The notes below the pieces were generated by a model. The model did not search any database. It was not told the DNA's origin and saw only the letters and a program-made list of their open reading frames with translations. From Verrucomicrobiales bacterium (GTDB taxonomy: Bacteria; Verrucomicrobiota; Verrucomicrobiia; Limisphaerales; JAYPXF01), in assembly GCA_002715965.1 (NCBI GenBank), contig PBAL01000083.1, positions 1-36,953 of the forward strand: a DNA stretch of 36,953 bases, in the 5' to 3' direction. Made by a program: the position numbers and the translations under genes. This document shows, one piece after another, positions 8,318 to 16,324 of this stretch (its first letter is position 1; every line of letters begins with the position of its first letter).

Positions 8318-9898
8318 CTAATTGGAGCGGATTGCGCCCTCGGTGATGTCGTAGCAGACGAGTTTGTCCAGTTGACGCAGGACAACGTAGCCGTCGGTAA
8401 CGCAAGGTGACGGGCAATAGAGAGCCTTGATTCGGGTCTTGCCCAGCTCGGCCAACGATTCCTTTTGCGGCCGGTACATTGTGAGGTTGTTGCCGCGGTC
8501 GGTGATGATGAAGAATTTGCCATCGGCCATGACTGGAGAGGTGATCGAAGCCGGGACCTTTTGTTGCCAGAGCAGCTTGCCGGTCCTCAGGTCGTGGCAG
8601 TAGGCCGTGGAATTGTCGATGAGGTAAGTGACGCCTCCGTCGATGATCGGGCTGGACTGCGTGCGTCGTGCTTCAAAGGGATTGCTCCAGAGTTGCTTGG
8701 GTTCTTTTTCATGCAGCTGCACGGCGATGAATCCCTGGGTCTCTTTCCTGCATTGAACCGTCAGCAGGTCACCTTGGATTGCGGGTGTGCTGTCGCCACC
8801 GGCACGAAGCGTCCAGATGATCTCGCCGGTCCTGGGGTTCATCGCGACGAGGGCGTCTCGGGTGTGGGAAATGAGATAGTTCTTGCCGTTCTTCTTCCAG
8901 GCAACCGGTGAGGAGTTGGTCACGCGCATCTTGTCGTGGCTCCAGAGTTGCTTGCCGGTTTTGGCATCGTAGGCGGTGACGATGTTGGCGTGGAGAACGA
9001 CCACTCCATCGATCACGAGTGGTGACGAGCCGATGCCCTTCCGCTTCATTTCGGTGGCCCACTTGATGTTCCCGGTCTCGGCGTCCACGCAATAAAAGTG
9101 CGTGCTGCCTGCGCCGTAGACGAATCCGTCCGCGACTGCCGGGGTGCTGGAGCAATTGCGTCCGCGAGGCTCGCCCGGCGCCTCGGCGCGCCAGAGAATC
9201 TTCCCGGTTTTGAGACTCACACAAACGATCGTGTCCTTGGCAACGCGCTTGGTGGGTGGAACAGCCTTGATCACCTGTTCGCGGACAAACTCGGAGAAGC
9301 TCTGCGTGTCCACCCAGGCAATGAACTGGGCGTGAGAAGGGAATACTTTGTCGCGAACCTTTTCCAGCTTCTCGTAGTCTGCGAAGGGGATGTTCTTCTT
9401 GCCCTTCTTGAAGCGGCCTTTGATGTAGCCGGAGTAGTTGATTTTCTGCTTGCGATCCAAGTTTTTCTCAATCCATTCGTCAGCGACTGCGTCCAGCTTG
9501 CTTCCACGGATGCGGCTGCTGAGGTTGAACACGGTCTTCTCCAGGTCGGCGATGATTTCCGGGGGCACACTGGACAGGCGTTGTGATCCGAGCTTGCGCA
9601 TGACGATTGAATCAACTCTGCGCGTTTGAGTGGGGACGTCCGTGTGCCACACGACGCTCATGAAGACCTTGTCGCCGGAGGCCACGGCGCTTCCGTGTCC
9701 GCCCATGTCGTTGCCGGGGATGGGGGCGCTCTCCCACAGTTTCGGCGGGCCATCGGTGGACCAAACATCGGCGAGTTTGGGGGAGTTTGGCAGGACACCA
9801 TTGCGGTTTGGTCCTCGCCATTGGTTCCAATCGGATGCTTGGAGGATCAAGGCGCTGCCGAACAGGATTGCGATGCAGGAATTGAAGCTGTTCTTCAT
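8318..9898 (-). CDS. Exported PQQ-repeat beta-propeller protein (BamB-like) with inserted helical segment
   Basis: The 526-residue product starts with a signal peptide (MKNSFNSCIAILFGSALILQAS) followed by DWNQWRGPNRNG, the usual opening of the verrucomicrobial outer-membrane-biogenesis BamB-like family. Propeller blades are marked by repeats such as GKILWRAEAPG, YCVDAETGNIKW, AYDAKTGKQLW, AMNPRTGEIIW and CHDLRTGKLLW. An unusual feature is a charged, mainly helical stretch at about residues 88-215, between the first blade and the rest, which the shorter paralog at 10283-11506 lacks. These proteins are assumed to act as periplasmic scaffolds; enzymatic PQQ use is not shown. A repeat hairpin lies 55 bases upstream of the start codon. 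Confidence 0.9.
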   Translation of the reverse strand: MKNSFNSCIAILFGSALILQASDWNQWRGPNRNGVLPNSPKLADVWSTDGPPKLWESAPIPGNDMGGHGSAVASGDKVFMSVVWHTDVPTQTRRVDSIVMRKLGSQRLSSVPPEIIADLEKTVFNLSSRIRGSKLDAVADEWIEKNLDRKQKINYSGYIKGRFKKGKKNIPFADYEKLEKVRDKVFPSHAQFIAWVDTQSFSEFVREQVIKAVPPTKRVAKDTIVCVSLKTGKILWRAEAPGEPRGRNCSSTPAVADGFVYGAGSTHFYCVDAETGNIKWATEMKRKGIGSSPLVIDGVVVLHANIVTAYDAKTGKQLWSHDKMRVTNSSPVAWKKNGKNYLISHTRDALVAMNPRTGEIIWTLRAGGDSTPAIQGDLLTVQCRKETQGFIAVQLHEKEPKQLWSNPFEARRTQSSPIIDGGVTYLIDNSTAYCHDLRTGKLLWQQKVPASITSPVMADGKFFIITDRGNNLTMYRPQKESLAELGKTRIKALYCPSPCVTDGYVVLRQLDKLVCYDITEGAIRSN

Positions 9899-9953
9899 GG
9901 ATTCAGAAGGGATGGACGCGGGAGGAGGGATGGGGATTCAGGAATTGGACCGC

Positions 9954-10017
9954 GTAGCAGCGAGCGTGAGCGATCAGGTCAGTGTGCCTGAATCTGCTCG
10001 CTCACGCTCGCTGCTAC
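9954..10017. repeat. REP-like hairpin, copy 1 of the GTAGCAGCGAGCGTGAGC family
   Basis: The left arm GTAGCAGCGAGCGTGAGCGA (9954-9973) is exactly complementary to the right arm at 9998-10017, giving a perfect 20-base-pair stem around a 24-base loop. TCAGG and CCTGA inside the loop can extend the pairing. The element sits between the BamB-like gene and the FmdB-like gene, 14 bases after the stop of the latter. It could act as a transcript end or mRNA-stabilising structure. Three more copies occur at 17384, 31154 and 34127. Confidence 0.9.
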
Positions 10018-10031
10018 AGTCGGGGCACGCC

Positions 10032-10235
10032 TCAGCGGCCCTTGGGTTTGTTCATCGCCATGATGCTGGTGCCGCGGTAAATGTTGCCGACTCCACCGGT
10101 GATGACGCGTTTGCAAGGCTCGCCGGTTTCAGGATGCTCGGTCAGGGCGTCGTCTGCCATGCTCTGCTGGACTTCGAAGCGCTTGGGTTTCTGTCCCTTC
10201 TTCTGCGGGATGGTTTCGTAAATGTAAGTAGCCAT
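10032..10235 (-). CDS. FmdB-like small protein lacking the zinc-ribbon cysteines
   Basis: The 67-residue product MATYIYETIP...RFEVQQSM...LTEHPETGEPCKRVITGGVG follows the FmdB/CxxC_CxxC_SSSS family outline (typically PTYDYRC..CGH.FE..QSM.D..LT.CP.CG..v.R.isGG). The two CxxC zinc knuckles are replaced: YETIPQKKGQ stands where the first pair should be, and EHPETGEPC retains one cysteine. It therefore probably does not bind zinc in the usual way. Function is unknown; the family is called regulatory by name only. The ATG at 10235 gives the family-length protein. A longer frame runs upstream but overlaps the neighbouring propeller gene. It lies downstream of the BamB-like gene, 47 bases apart, and is followed by the copy-1 repeat hairpin. 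Confidence 0.75.
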   Translation of the reverse strand: MATYIYETIPQKKGQKPKRFEVQQSMADDALTEHPETGEPCKRVITGGVGNIYRGTSIMAMNKPKGR

Positions 10236-10282
10236 TTTTTCGTTATTTAGCGTAAGGGCGGGATGTTTGCAACCGGTGGGCG

Positions 10283-11506
10283 TCAGCGGGCCTGAATCTT
10301 GTAGAGGTTTTCGTCGCCACGAATGTAGATCGTGTTGTCGTCCATGGCGTAGGAAGCAAGGGTGCGTTCGCCGATCTGGTTTTCGGCGAGGACCTTGAAT
10401 GTCCGGCCGGGTTGCAGGACGACGCCCTTCCCACGTTCGTCCTGAATGTAGATTCGTCCATCGGCGTAAACCGGCGAGGCGGAATAGGCGCCACCGATTC
10501 GTTCTTGGTAGATTTCTGTTCCGGTCTTGGCGTCGAGGCAGGTCGCAATCCCATTGTCCGCGAACATGTAGAGTTCGTTTCCGATCAGGAGAAGTGACGG
10601 AGTCTTCGGTGCGCCACGACGGGTGGTCCATTCAATGTGAGTATCGGTGACGTCTCCGGTGCCGGTTGGGCGGATGGCGATGACTCGTTGATCACCAAAG
10701 CCGGTGGCAATGTAGACGAGGCCATGTCCGTAGATCGGGCGCGGCACCACGGAGTAACCCTGGCCATAGTAGCATTCCCAGATGATTTCGCCGTTATCGG
10801 GATTGAGTGAATAGACGACTCCACTACCCGGGCAGATTACCTGTTTGCGTCCGGCGGCTTCGATGAGAAGAGGAGTGCAGAAGGAGAACTTGCGGCTGGC
10901 ATCGGAGTGGCGATTGCGTCTCCAAACGACGCGTCCGGTATTCTTGTTGAGTGCCACGATAAACGGTTTCTTCGCTGCATCGCAGGTGAAGATGAGCTTG
11001 TCGTCCACCAGGGCGGGAGAACCACCGTTGCCATGGACAGGAGGGTAGGGGAGTGACTCTTGTTTCCAGATGATCTTACCTTTCAGATCCAACGCGGCTG
11101 TTCCGTTGGGCCCGAAGTGCGCGTAAAGACGATTTCCTTCAGCGATGATGGTCGGGCTGGCGTCGCTGTTCTTCTTGTGTTTCTTCCTCTCGTGTCCGTC
11201 GAAGATCACCTGTTCCCAAATGACCTTTCCGGTTTTCTGGTCCAGCGCGACGGCACCGAGGAGGAGATTGCCCAACGAATCATCCGCAGTGGTGAGGAAG
11301 ACTTTGCCTTGATACAGAACCGGCGAGGACCAACCGGATTTGACCGAGGCCTTCCACGCGACGTTCTTGGTGGCCGTCCAGTTGACGGGGAGGTTCTTGG
11401 CATTGGAATGACCTTGGGCGCCCGGCCCGCGGAATTCAGTCCAGTCACCGGCGTTCAGGTTCAGGCCGATGGTGAGTAGAGCAAGTGTGCAGATGGAGCG
11501 GTTCAT
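10283..11506 (-). CDS. Exported PQQ-repeat beta-propeller protein (BamB-like)
   Basis: This 407-residue protein has a signal peptide (MNRSICTLALLTIGLNLNAG) and then DWTEFRGPGAQGHS, the standard start of the family. Propeller strands carry GKVIWEQVI, LDLKGKIIWKQES, LNKNTGRVVWRRN, NPDNGEIIWECY and LDAKTGTEIYQER. It is shorter than the paralog at 8318-9898 and lacks that protein's inserted segment. The predicted location is periplasm or outer membrane. It lies between the small membrane protein gene (about 57 bases) and the FmdB-like gene (47 bases) on the same strand, so a common transcript is possible. No catalytic residues can be assigned. Confidence 0.92.
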   Translation of the reverse strand: MNRSICTLALLTIGLNLNAGDWTEFRGPGAQGHSNAKNLPVNWTATKNVAWKASVKSGWSSPVLYQGKVFLTTADDSLGNLLLGAVALDQKTGKVIWEQVIFDGHERKKHKKNSDASPTIIAEGNRLYAHFGPNGTAALDLKGKIIWKQESLPYPPVHGNGGSPALVDDKLIFTCDAAKKPFIVALNKNTGRVVWRRNRHSDASRKFSFCTPLLIEAAGRKQVICPGSGVVYSLNPDNGEIIWECYYGQGYSVVPRPIYGHGLVYIATGFGDQRVIAIRPTGTGDVTDTHIEWTTRRGAPKTPSLLLIGNELYMFADNGIATCLDAKTGTEIYQERIGGAYSASPVYADGRIYIQDERGKGVVLQPGRTFKVLAENQIGERTLASYAMDDNTIYIRGDENLYKIQAR

Positions 11507-11563
11507 TGCGCGGGATTAGACCGGAAGGCCGGTGGGGAATTCAATCCGGAATGTGTCAGGATT

Positions 11564-12277
11564 TTAGCGATCGAGGATCTCAGAGAGAGAAGCCGCGGGA
11601 GCGTTGTTGGATGTGTAACGTGCGCTGAATTGTTGAACAACTTTGGCGTCGTCTTCGGAGAGCAGGGGGTTTGCGTAACGCGGTGGGTTCGAGAACGCAC
11701 TCAGTTGACGCGGCAGGTTGAAGTCATTGAGCAATTCCCATTGTTCCGAAGTGAGTTTCAGCTGGAGTTCCTCGATCATTTCGTTCGCCTCGTCGTTGCT
11801 GATCGTGGGGCGGGTGGAGATGGACTGCAGCATGGAGGCGATGGCCGCGCCTTTGGCGGGCGCGAGCCTGAGGTTGTCTCCACCAGTGAGCGCGTTGAGT
11901 TTTCTGACGCGTTCGACCAGGTCGAGGCGTCCACCGTATCGCGGTCGTTGCCCTTCGTTGCGCTGGCGGTTTGCGGTTTGGGTTTGTTGTCGGTGTCTCC
12001 ACTGGCGCTCGCGCCAGAGTTGTTGCTGTGATTGTTGCAGGCGGTCGAGTTGGCGTTCGGGAATGACTTCCAAGCGCGTTATACGTACGAAGCTCACCAG
12101 CGCCAACCCACCAACGGCGATGCCGATGAAAGCTGCCAGGAAAGCTGGCAGACGCGATCCAGGACGACCCTTCGTCGTGCGGAGAATCAACCCCAGACCT
12201 GCGCAGGTCACCGCAATAAAGAAGGCCACCGGGCCAAGTTCACTGAGGTAATCGATGTCGCGCGGGCTCAGACGCAT
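11564..12277 (-). CDS. Unrecognised membrane protein with coiled-coil and helical C-terminal domain
   Basis: The 237-residue product (ATG at 12277, MRLSPRDIDYLSEL) has two hydrophobic segments, LGPVAFFIAVTCAGLGLIL and LPAFLAAFIGIAVGGLALV. A glutamine/arginine-rich probable coiled coil follows (RQLDRLQQSQQQLWRERQW), then a helical domain with EMIEELQLKLTSEQWELLNDF. The last part resembles in style the small helical periplasmic LTxxQ-type proteins (LTSEQWELL), but this is only an impression. A longer start at 12316 is possible but adds an unremarkable leader. It is divergent from the TIM-barrel gene. The shared 127-base spacer holds a small palindrome, GGAAT-TCG-ATTCC, at 12340-12352. No function is assigned. 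Confidence 0.7.
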   Translation of the reverse strand: MRLSPRDIDYLSELGPVAFFIAVTCAGLGLILRTTKGRPGSRLPAFLAAFIGIAVGGLALVSFVRITRLEVIPERQLDRLQQSQQQLWRERQWRHRQQTQTANRQRNEGQRPRYGGRLDLVERVRKLNALTGGDNLRLAPAKGAAIASMLQSISTRPTISNDEANEMIEELQLKLTSEQWELLNDFNLPRQLSAFSNPPRYANPLLSEDDAKVVQQFSARYTSNNAPAASLSEILDR

Positions 12278-12404
12278 GGGCTGCGTTGTGTTACTCCCCG
12301 TGCGTCGAAAAAGCAACCCGCGTTGGAATTGATCGGTTGGGAATTCGATTCCAGATTGACGGAATCCGGCCTATCTGCGAACAAGCGCGCAACCAATACA
12401 CATC

Positions 12405-13427
12405 ATGGCAGGCGAAATTGCATCCACATCCAAGATCCAACTCGGGGTCGTTCCCACTCACTTGAAATTTGTTGGAGGACTTGTTCCCAATGACGAGGGC
12501 AAACTGCCTCGTGGAGAGGATGGGGTGCTGGGCGTCGTTACCGAAATGGACCACCTCATCAAGACCTCGCCGGTCAAGATTGAGAGCGTGCAGATCCCGG
12601 TGTTTCCCGGCGTCCATCAAGGCGATAATGAGGAACTGATCACCAAACTGAAGGACCTTGGTTTGGTCGTGCACCTTATCCTGATGGTGGGAGGCGCCGA
12701 CCCGATGAATCCGGATGACGAGGACAAAGTGGTCGAGATGCTCGTGTCCGGTCTCAACGTGGCAAAGAAACATGGGATCGAGCAGGTCTCCTCCACCTCC
12801 GTTGAAGAGTGGATGAAAGCGGGCGCTTCGCCGAAGGAAGGTGCGGACTTCGATGCGGCCGTTGCCCAGGACGTAAAAGTTCACGTGCGCGCGTCCAAGG
12901 AAGGCGGAGTGGAAGGCAGTTGCATCAAGGCATGGCACATCGAGTTCCTGCGTGGCGGTGAATTTCAAACGTTCACGTCAGCTGCAAAAATCTGGAAGTT
13001 CGTCAAAGCCGCGAATGAGGCGTATGGCAGCACATTCTTCAAAGTCATGATTGATGCCGCGCATTGTGGTGATTCTGAGCTGTCCATCCCCGAGAACGAG
13101 TCAGTGATCGATGAGATCGCTGCTGCCGGTGCCTTGGGGATCTTTCACGCCTCAGCCAAGACCACTCGCGGTTGTCTTTCAACCGATGATGGCTGGATTG
13201 GTGCGTTGCTGACCGCGTGCGCGAAGACCGGCGGTTTGGAGTATGCTTTTGTCGAATTGTTTCATCACGAAGACGCGGCGTTGGAAGGATTGCGCAAGCT
13301 GGATCCGGGGCATGGTCTGGATACCCGGGACGGCCGCACTTACAGCGAAGCAGTGGTGGATGGCCTGGTGGACGTTGCGCGCCGATTGAACAACCTCGTT
13401 ACCCGTAAGATTCTTCCGGGCGCGTAG
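12405..13427 (+). CDS. Probable TIM-barrel protein of the xylose-isomerase-like superfamily
   Basis: The 340-residue protein has no signal peptide. Its later half fits the metal-binding strands of xylose-isomerase-like sugar isomerases/epimerases. FKVMIDAAHCGD resembles the Asp/His strand. GIFHASAKTTRGCLSTDDGWI resembles the H-x-D/H-x-R...G...D loop. EYAFVELFHHED supplies the final glutamate strand. Earlier parts (ESVQIPVFPGVHQGDNEELITKLKDLGL, FVKAANEAYG) fit barrel helices. The specific family is not recognised, so no substrate is given. A sugar-phosphate isomerase or epimerase is the best guess, consistent with the saccharide genes around it. It ends 20 bases before a strong terminator hairpin, so it is probably a single-gene transcript. 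Confidence 0.65.
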   Translation: MAGEIASTSKIQLGVVPTHLKFVGGLVPNDEGKLPRGEDGVLGVVTEMDHLIKTSPVKIESVQIPVFPGVHQGDNEELITKLKDLGLVVHLILMVGGADPMNPDDEDKVVEMLVSGLNVAKKHGIEQVSSTSVEEWMKAGASPKEGADFDAAVAQDVKVHVRASKEGGVEGSCIKAWHIEFLRGGEFQTFTSAAKIWKFVKAANEAYGSTFFKVMIDAAHCGDSELSIPENESVIDEIAAAGALGIFHASAKTTRGCLSTDDGWIGALLTACAKTGGLEYAFVELFHHEDAALEGLRKLDPGHGLDTRDGRTYSEAVVDGLVDVARRLNNLVTRKILPGA

Positions 13428-13447
13428 GTTCGTTGCAGCGACTTTCG

Positions 13448-13474
13448 AAAGGGCGGCTTCGGTCGCCCTTTTTT
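13448..13474 (+). terminator. Rho-independent terminator with UUCG loop
   Basis: AAAGGGCG and CGCCCTTT form an eight-base stem, extended by a G-T pair and a C-G pair closing a TTCG tetraloop, and followed by a T run (TTTTTT at 13469-13474). It lies 20 bases after the TIM-barrel stop codon. This is the clearest intrinsic terminator in the window. Confidence 0.92.
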
Positions 13475-13551
13475 GTGGGCAGGCCGCTTGTGCGTCTCCG
13501 GGACACAAGTTCCTTGCCGCTCCCTGCTTCAACGCAGACACTCCGCGCGCC

Positions 13552-15168
13552 ATGGCTGAAGAAGGCCCCATTATTGATGTTCCGAAGAAGAGTCCACCGG
13601 AAGGGACGCGGGAAGCACCTCATACGGTTGAGGGGATTCTGAAGGAGCTGGGACCGGGGTTGATCGTTGCTGGTGCCGTGGTGGGTTCCGGCGAATTGAT
13701 CGCCACGACGGCGACCGGCGCCGAGGCGGGTTTTTACCTGATGTGGCTGATCCTCATTGGCTGCCTGATCAAGGTGTTCGTTCAGGTGGAGATGGGGCGT
13801 TATGCGATTTGCACGGGGGAGACCTCGTTGAAGGGCATGTCGGAGGTTCCGGGGCCAAGAATCGGTCGCGCAAATTGGGTGCTTTGGTTCTGGTTGCTGA
13901 CGATCGTCGTGACGACAGGGCAATTGGGCGGGATCGTTGGCGGTGTCGGTCAGTCATTGGCGATCAGCACGCCGGTCACGAAGGCGGGCAAGGAATACAA
14001 CGAACTGATGCATGCCGAGACGCAGATGCAGGTGATGATGCGCAAGCAGGCACGTGAGCGTCCGATTGATGAATTCACGACCGAACAGGAACTCGACCGT
14101 CGGATTGGGGAAGGGGAGGTTCTGCTCAACTACGCCCGCTATTGGAACGACAATAAGCACCGCAAGAACGAGTTGCGGTCTGCGGCGAAGGATCACTTGA
14201 TTTGGGCTGGAATTGTCGCGCTTGCTTCAACCGTCCTGCTGGTCCGTGGGCGCTATGGGTTCATCCAGCTCTTCGTCACCGTGCTGGTCGGTCTCTTTAC
14301 ATTGATGACGATTGTGAACGTCATTCTCCTGCAGATGAATTCGGACTTCGGAATGACAGTGGAGGAATTCAAAAGCGGATTGTCCTTCCAACTGCCGCCT
14401 AAGGAAGAAGGAGTGTTCCCGTTGGCAACCGCACTGGCGACCTTCGGCATCATCGGCGTGGCCGCGGGCGAAATGGTTTTCTACCCATATTGGTGTATTG
14501 AGAAGGGATACGCGAAGTTCGTCGGGCCGAATGACGGTTCCGGTGACTGGGTTCGTCGGGCACGCGGCTGGGTGAAGGTGCTGCGTTGGGACGCGTTTCT
14601 CTCGATGGTCGTTTACACAATTTCCACCGTGGCGTTTTATGTCCTGGGAGCTGCGATTCTGAATCGCGTGAATCTGGTTCCGAAAGGCATGGAGATGATC
14701 CGGACTCTGTCGGTGATGTACGAACCCGTTTTTGGCGTGACTGCGCAAAGCATTTTCCTCGTCGGTGCAATCGCCGTGCTCTACTCCACGTTCTTTGTGA
14801 CCAATGCAAGCAAGGCCCGAATGTGTTCCGATGCGCTTCGTCTGTTCAACCTGCGCGCGGACACGGAAGCGGAGCGGATTCGCTGGTTGAAGATTTTTTC
14901 CGCGGCGTTTCCGTTGATGTGCTTTGCCGTCTACTGGAGTTTTCCTAAGCCCACGACGCTGGTGTTGGCCGGCGGGGTGATGCAGTCAATCCTCCTGCCG
15001 GTGATGGCCTGCACTGCGATGTGGTTTCGCTATCGGAAATGCGATCCGCGCGTCTTGCCCGGCCGGGCGTGGGACCTCATGCTGTGGATTTCCGCAGCGG
15101 GAATGTTTGTCGCCGGCGGCTGGCTGGCGATCACCAAACTTTTCCCGGCACTGAAACAATTCGGATGA
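13552..15168 (+). CDS. Nramp-related metal transporter without the canonical DPGN and MPH motifs
   Basis: This 538-residue protein has about eleven hydrophobic segments and the Nramp-like opening LGPGLIVAGAVVGSGELIATT. In canonical Mn/Fe Nramp transporters the first helix carries DPGN; here the aligned residues are GSGE. In helix 6 the canonical MPHN is replaced by AAGEMVFYPYWC. A soluble-looking insertion of roughly 80 residues (HAETQMQVMMRKQARERP onward, about 145-215) separates early helices. The fold is recognisable, but the metal specificity cannot be assumed to be Mn or Fe; Mg or another substrate is possible. It overlaps the RNA methyltransferase gene by four bases (ATGA), which implies coupled translation. 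It starts about 77 bases after the terminator, so its promoter lies in that gap. Confidence 0.8.
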   Translation: MAEEGPIIDVPKKSPPEGTREAPHTVEGILKELGPGLIVAGAVVGSGELIATTATGAEAGFYLMWLILIGCLIKVFVQVEMGRYAICTGETSLKGMSEVPGPRIGRANWVLWFWLLTIVVTTGQLGGIVGGVGQSLAISTPVTKAGKEYNELMHAETQMQVMMRKQARERPIDEFTTEQELDRRIGEGEVLLNYARYWNDNKHRKNELRSAAKDHLIWAGIVALASTVLLVRGRYGFIQLFVTVLVGLFTLMTIVNVILLQMNSDFGMTVEEFKSGLSFQLPPKEEGVFPLATALATFGIIGVAAGEMVFYPYWCIEKGYAKFVGPNDGSGDWVRRARGWVKVLRWDAFLSMVVYTISTVAFYVLGAAILNRVNLVPKGMEMIRTLSVMYEPVFGVTAQSIFLVGAIAVLYSTFFVTNASKARMCSDALRLFNLRADTEAERIRWLKIFSAAFPLMCFAVYWSFPKPTTLVLAGGVMQSILLPVMACTAMWFRYRKCDPRVLPGRAWDLMLWISAAGMFVAGGWLAITKLFPALKQFG

Positions 15169-16319
15169 GCCTTGATTACTTGAATGACCGGGCGGTGAAT
15201 GTTGCCGCGCGCCTGATCCGTCAGGCGAATGACGAAAAGCGGCCCGCTGATGCCTTGCTCCGCGAACTTTTTCGATCGAGTGGGGATGAAATCCGGCGCG
15301 ATTCGGCGGAGATCACGCGTATCGTTTACACCTTCTATCGCTGGAGCCAATTGGCGAATCGCAAGGACAGCCTGCCCGGTAAGATACGTTCGTGTCTGCG
15401 CAATGCGGATCGCTTTACTGAAAGCGTGGAATACTTTTCGAGGAAGGAATTGCAGAACGTCATTCCGCATTGGGTGAAGAAGCATGTTGACGTGAACATG
15501 GACTGGCTGCGGGCGCTTCAAGCCGAGCCACGACTCTGGTTGCGCGCGAAGAGAGACGCTGCCGCGGACTTGAAGGGGAAGTTGGAGCACGATTCATCGA
15601 TTGAGCCAAAGTCCATGCCGGAGGCCATTGCATTTTCGGGGAAGGAAGACCTGTATCGCCATCCTGACTTCCAGGCCGGTCGATTCGAGATCCAAGACAT
15701 CAGCTCACAGGTCGTCGGGTTGATCTGTGATCCGAAACCGGGCGAGACCTGGTGGGATACCTGTTCAGGCGAAGGCGGGAAGTTGCTTCACCTCTCCGAC
15801 TTGATGCAGAACAAAGGCCTCATCTGGGCCAGCGATCGGTCTAAGCGCCGGCTGGACGTTTTGAAGAAGCGCGCTGCTCGCGCAAAGGCATTCAACATTC
15901 GAAGACGAGCGTGGGAGGGTGGAGAATATCTGCCGATGAAGACTCAGTTTGACGGGATTCTGGTCGATGCGCCTTGCAGTGGTGTGGGCACCTGGGGGCG
16001 TCTGCCGCATGCCCGTTGGTCCACGAATCTCAACGACGTTCGTGAACTGGCGGAGGTTCAGAAACGGTTGTTGCGAAACGTCGCCCGGTCGGTCAAACGA
16101 GGCGGAAAGCTGGTCTATGCCGTCTGCACGCTCACGCGCGAGGAGACCTCGCAGGTGGTCGAGGATTTCGATGACAGATTTCCTGAATTTGAACTGGAAA
16201 CGCCGACGGTCGCTGGGGTCGAGAGCAGCGTTGAGGATCGGATCACCACGATCTGGCCACATGCCCTCCGAGGGAACGGAATGTTTGTTGCCGTTTGGCG
16301 TCGCCAAGCACAGGAGTAG
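15165..16319 (+). CDS. RsmB/NOP2-type RNA (cytosine-C5) methyltransferase
   Basis: The 384-residue product is a class I SAM-dependent methyltransferase that makes 5-methylcytosine in RNA, probably rRNA. An N-terminal NusB-like helical part (about 1-130) is followed by a methyltransferase domain. RFEIQDISSQVVGL is typical of the entry to the SAM domain, TWWDTCSGEGGK is the SAM loop, and VDAPCSGVGTWGR carries the PC motif cysteine. VYAVCTLTREE provides the second, nucleophile-type cysteine. Both catalytic cysteines are therefore present. The first ATG, at 15165, overlaps the TGA of the transporter gene. The standard DxCAAPGGK loop is DTCSGEGGK here, a known kind of variation. The next gene follows after five bases with a good ribosome binding site, so the three genes may form one operon. 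Confidence 0.88.
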   Translation: MSLDYLNDRAVNVAARLIRQANDEKRPADALLRELFRSSGDEIRRDSAEITRIVYTFYRWSQLANRKDSLPGKIRSCLRNADRFTESVEYFSRKELQNVIPHWVKKHVDVNMDWLRALQAEPRLWLRAKRDAAADLKGKLEHDSSIEPKSMPEAIAFSGKEDLYRHPDFQAGRFEIQDISSQVVGLICDPKPGETWWDTCSGEGGKLLHLSDLMQNKGLIWASDRSKRRLDVLKKRAARAKAFNIRRRAWEGGEYLPMKTQFDGILVDAPCSGVGTWGRLPHARWSTNLNDVRELAEVQKRLLRNVARSVKRGGKLVYAVCTLTREETSQVVEDFDDRFPEFELETPTVAGVESSVEDRITTIWPHALRGNGMFVAVWRRQAQE

Positions 16320-16324
16320 CAATC

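Noticed and set aside
13475..13551. Leader of the Nramp-like gene considered as a metal riboswitch
   Set aside because: Only weak stems can be drawn and no conserved riboswitch motif was seen.
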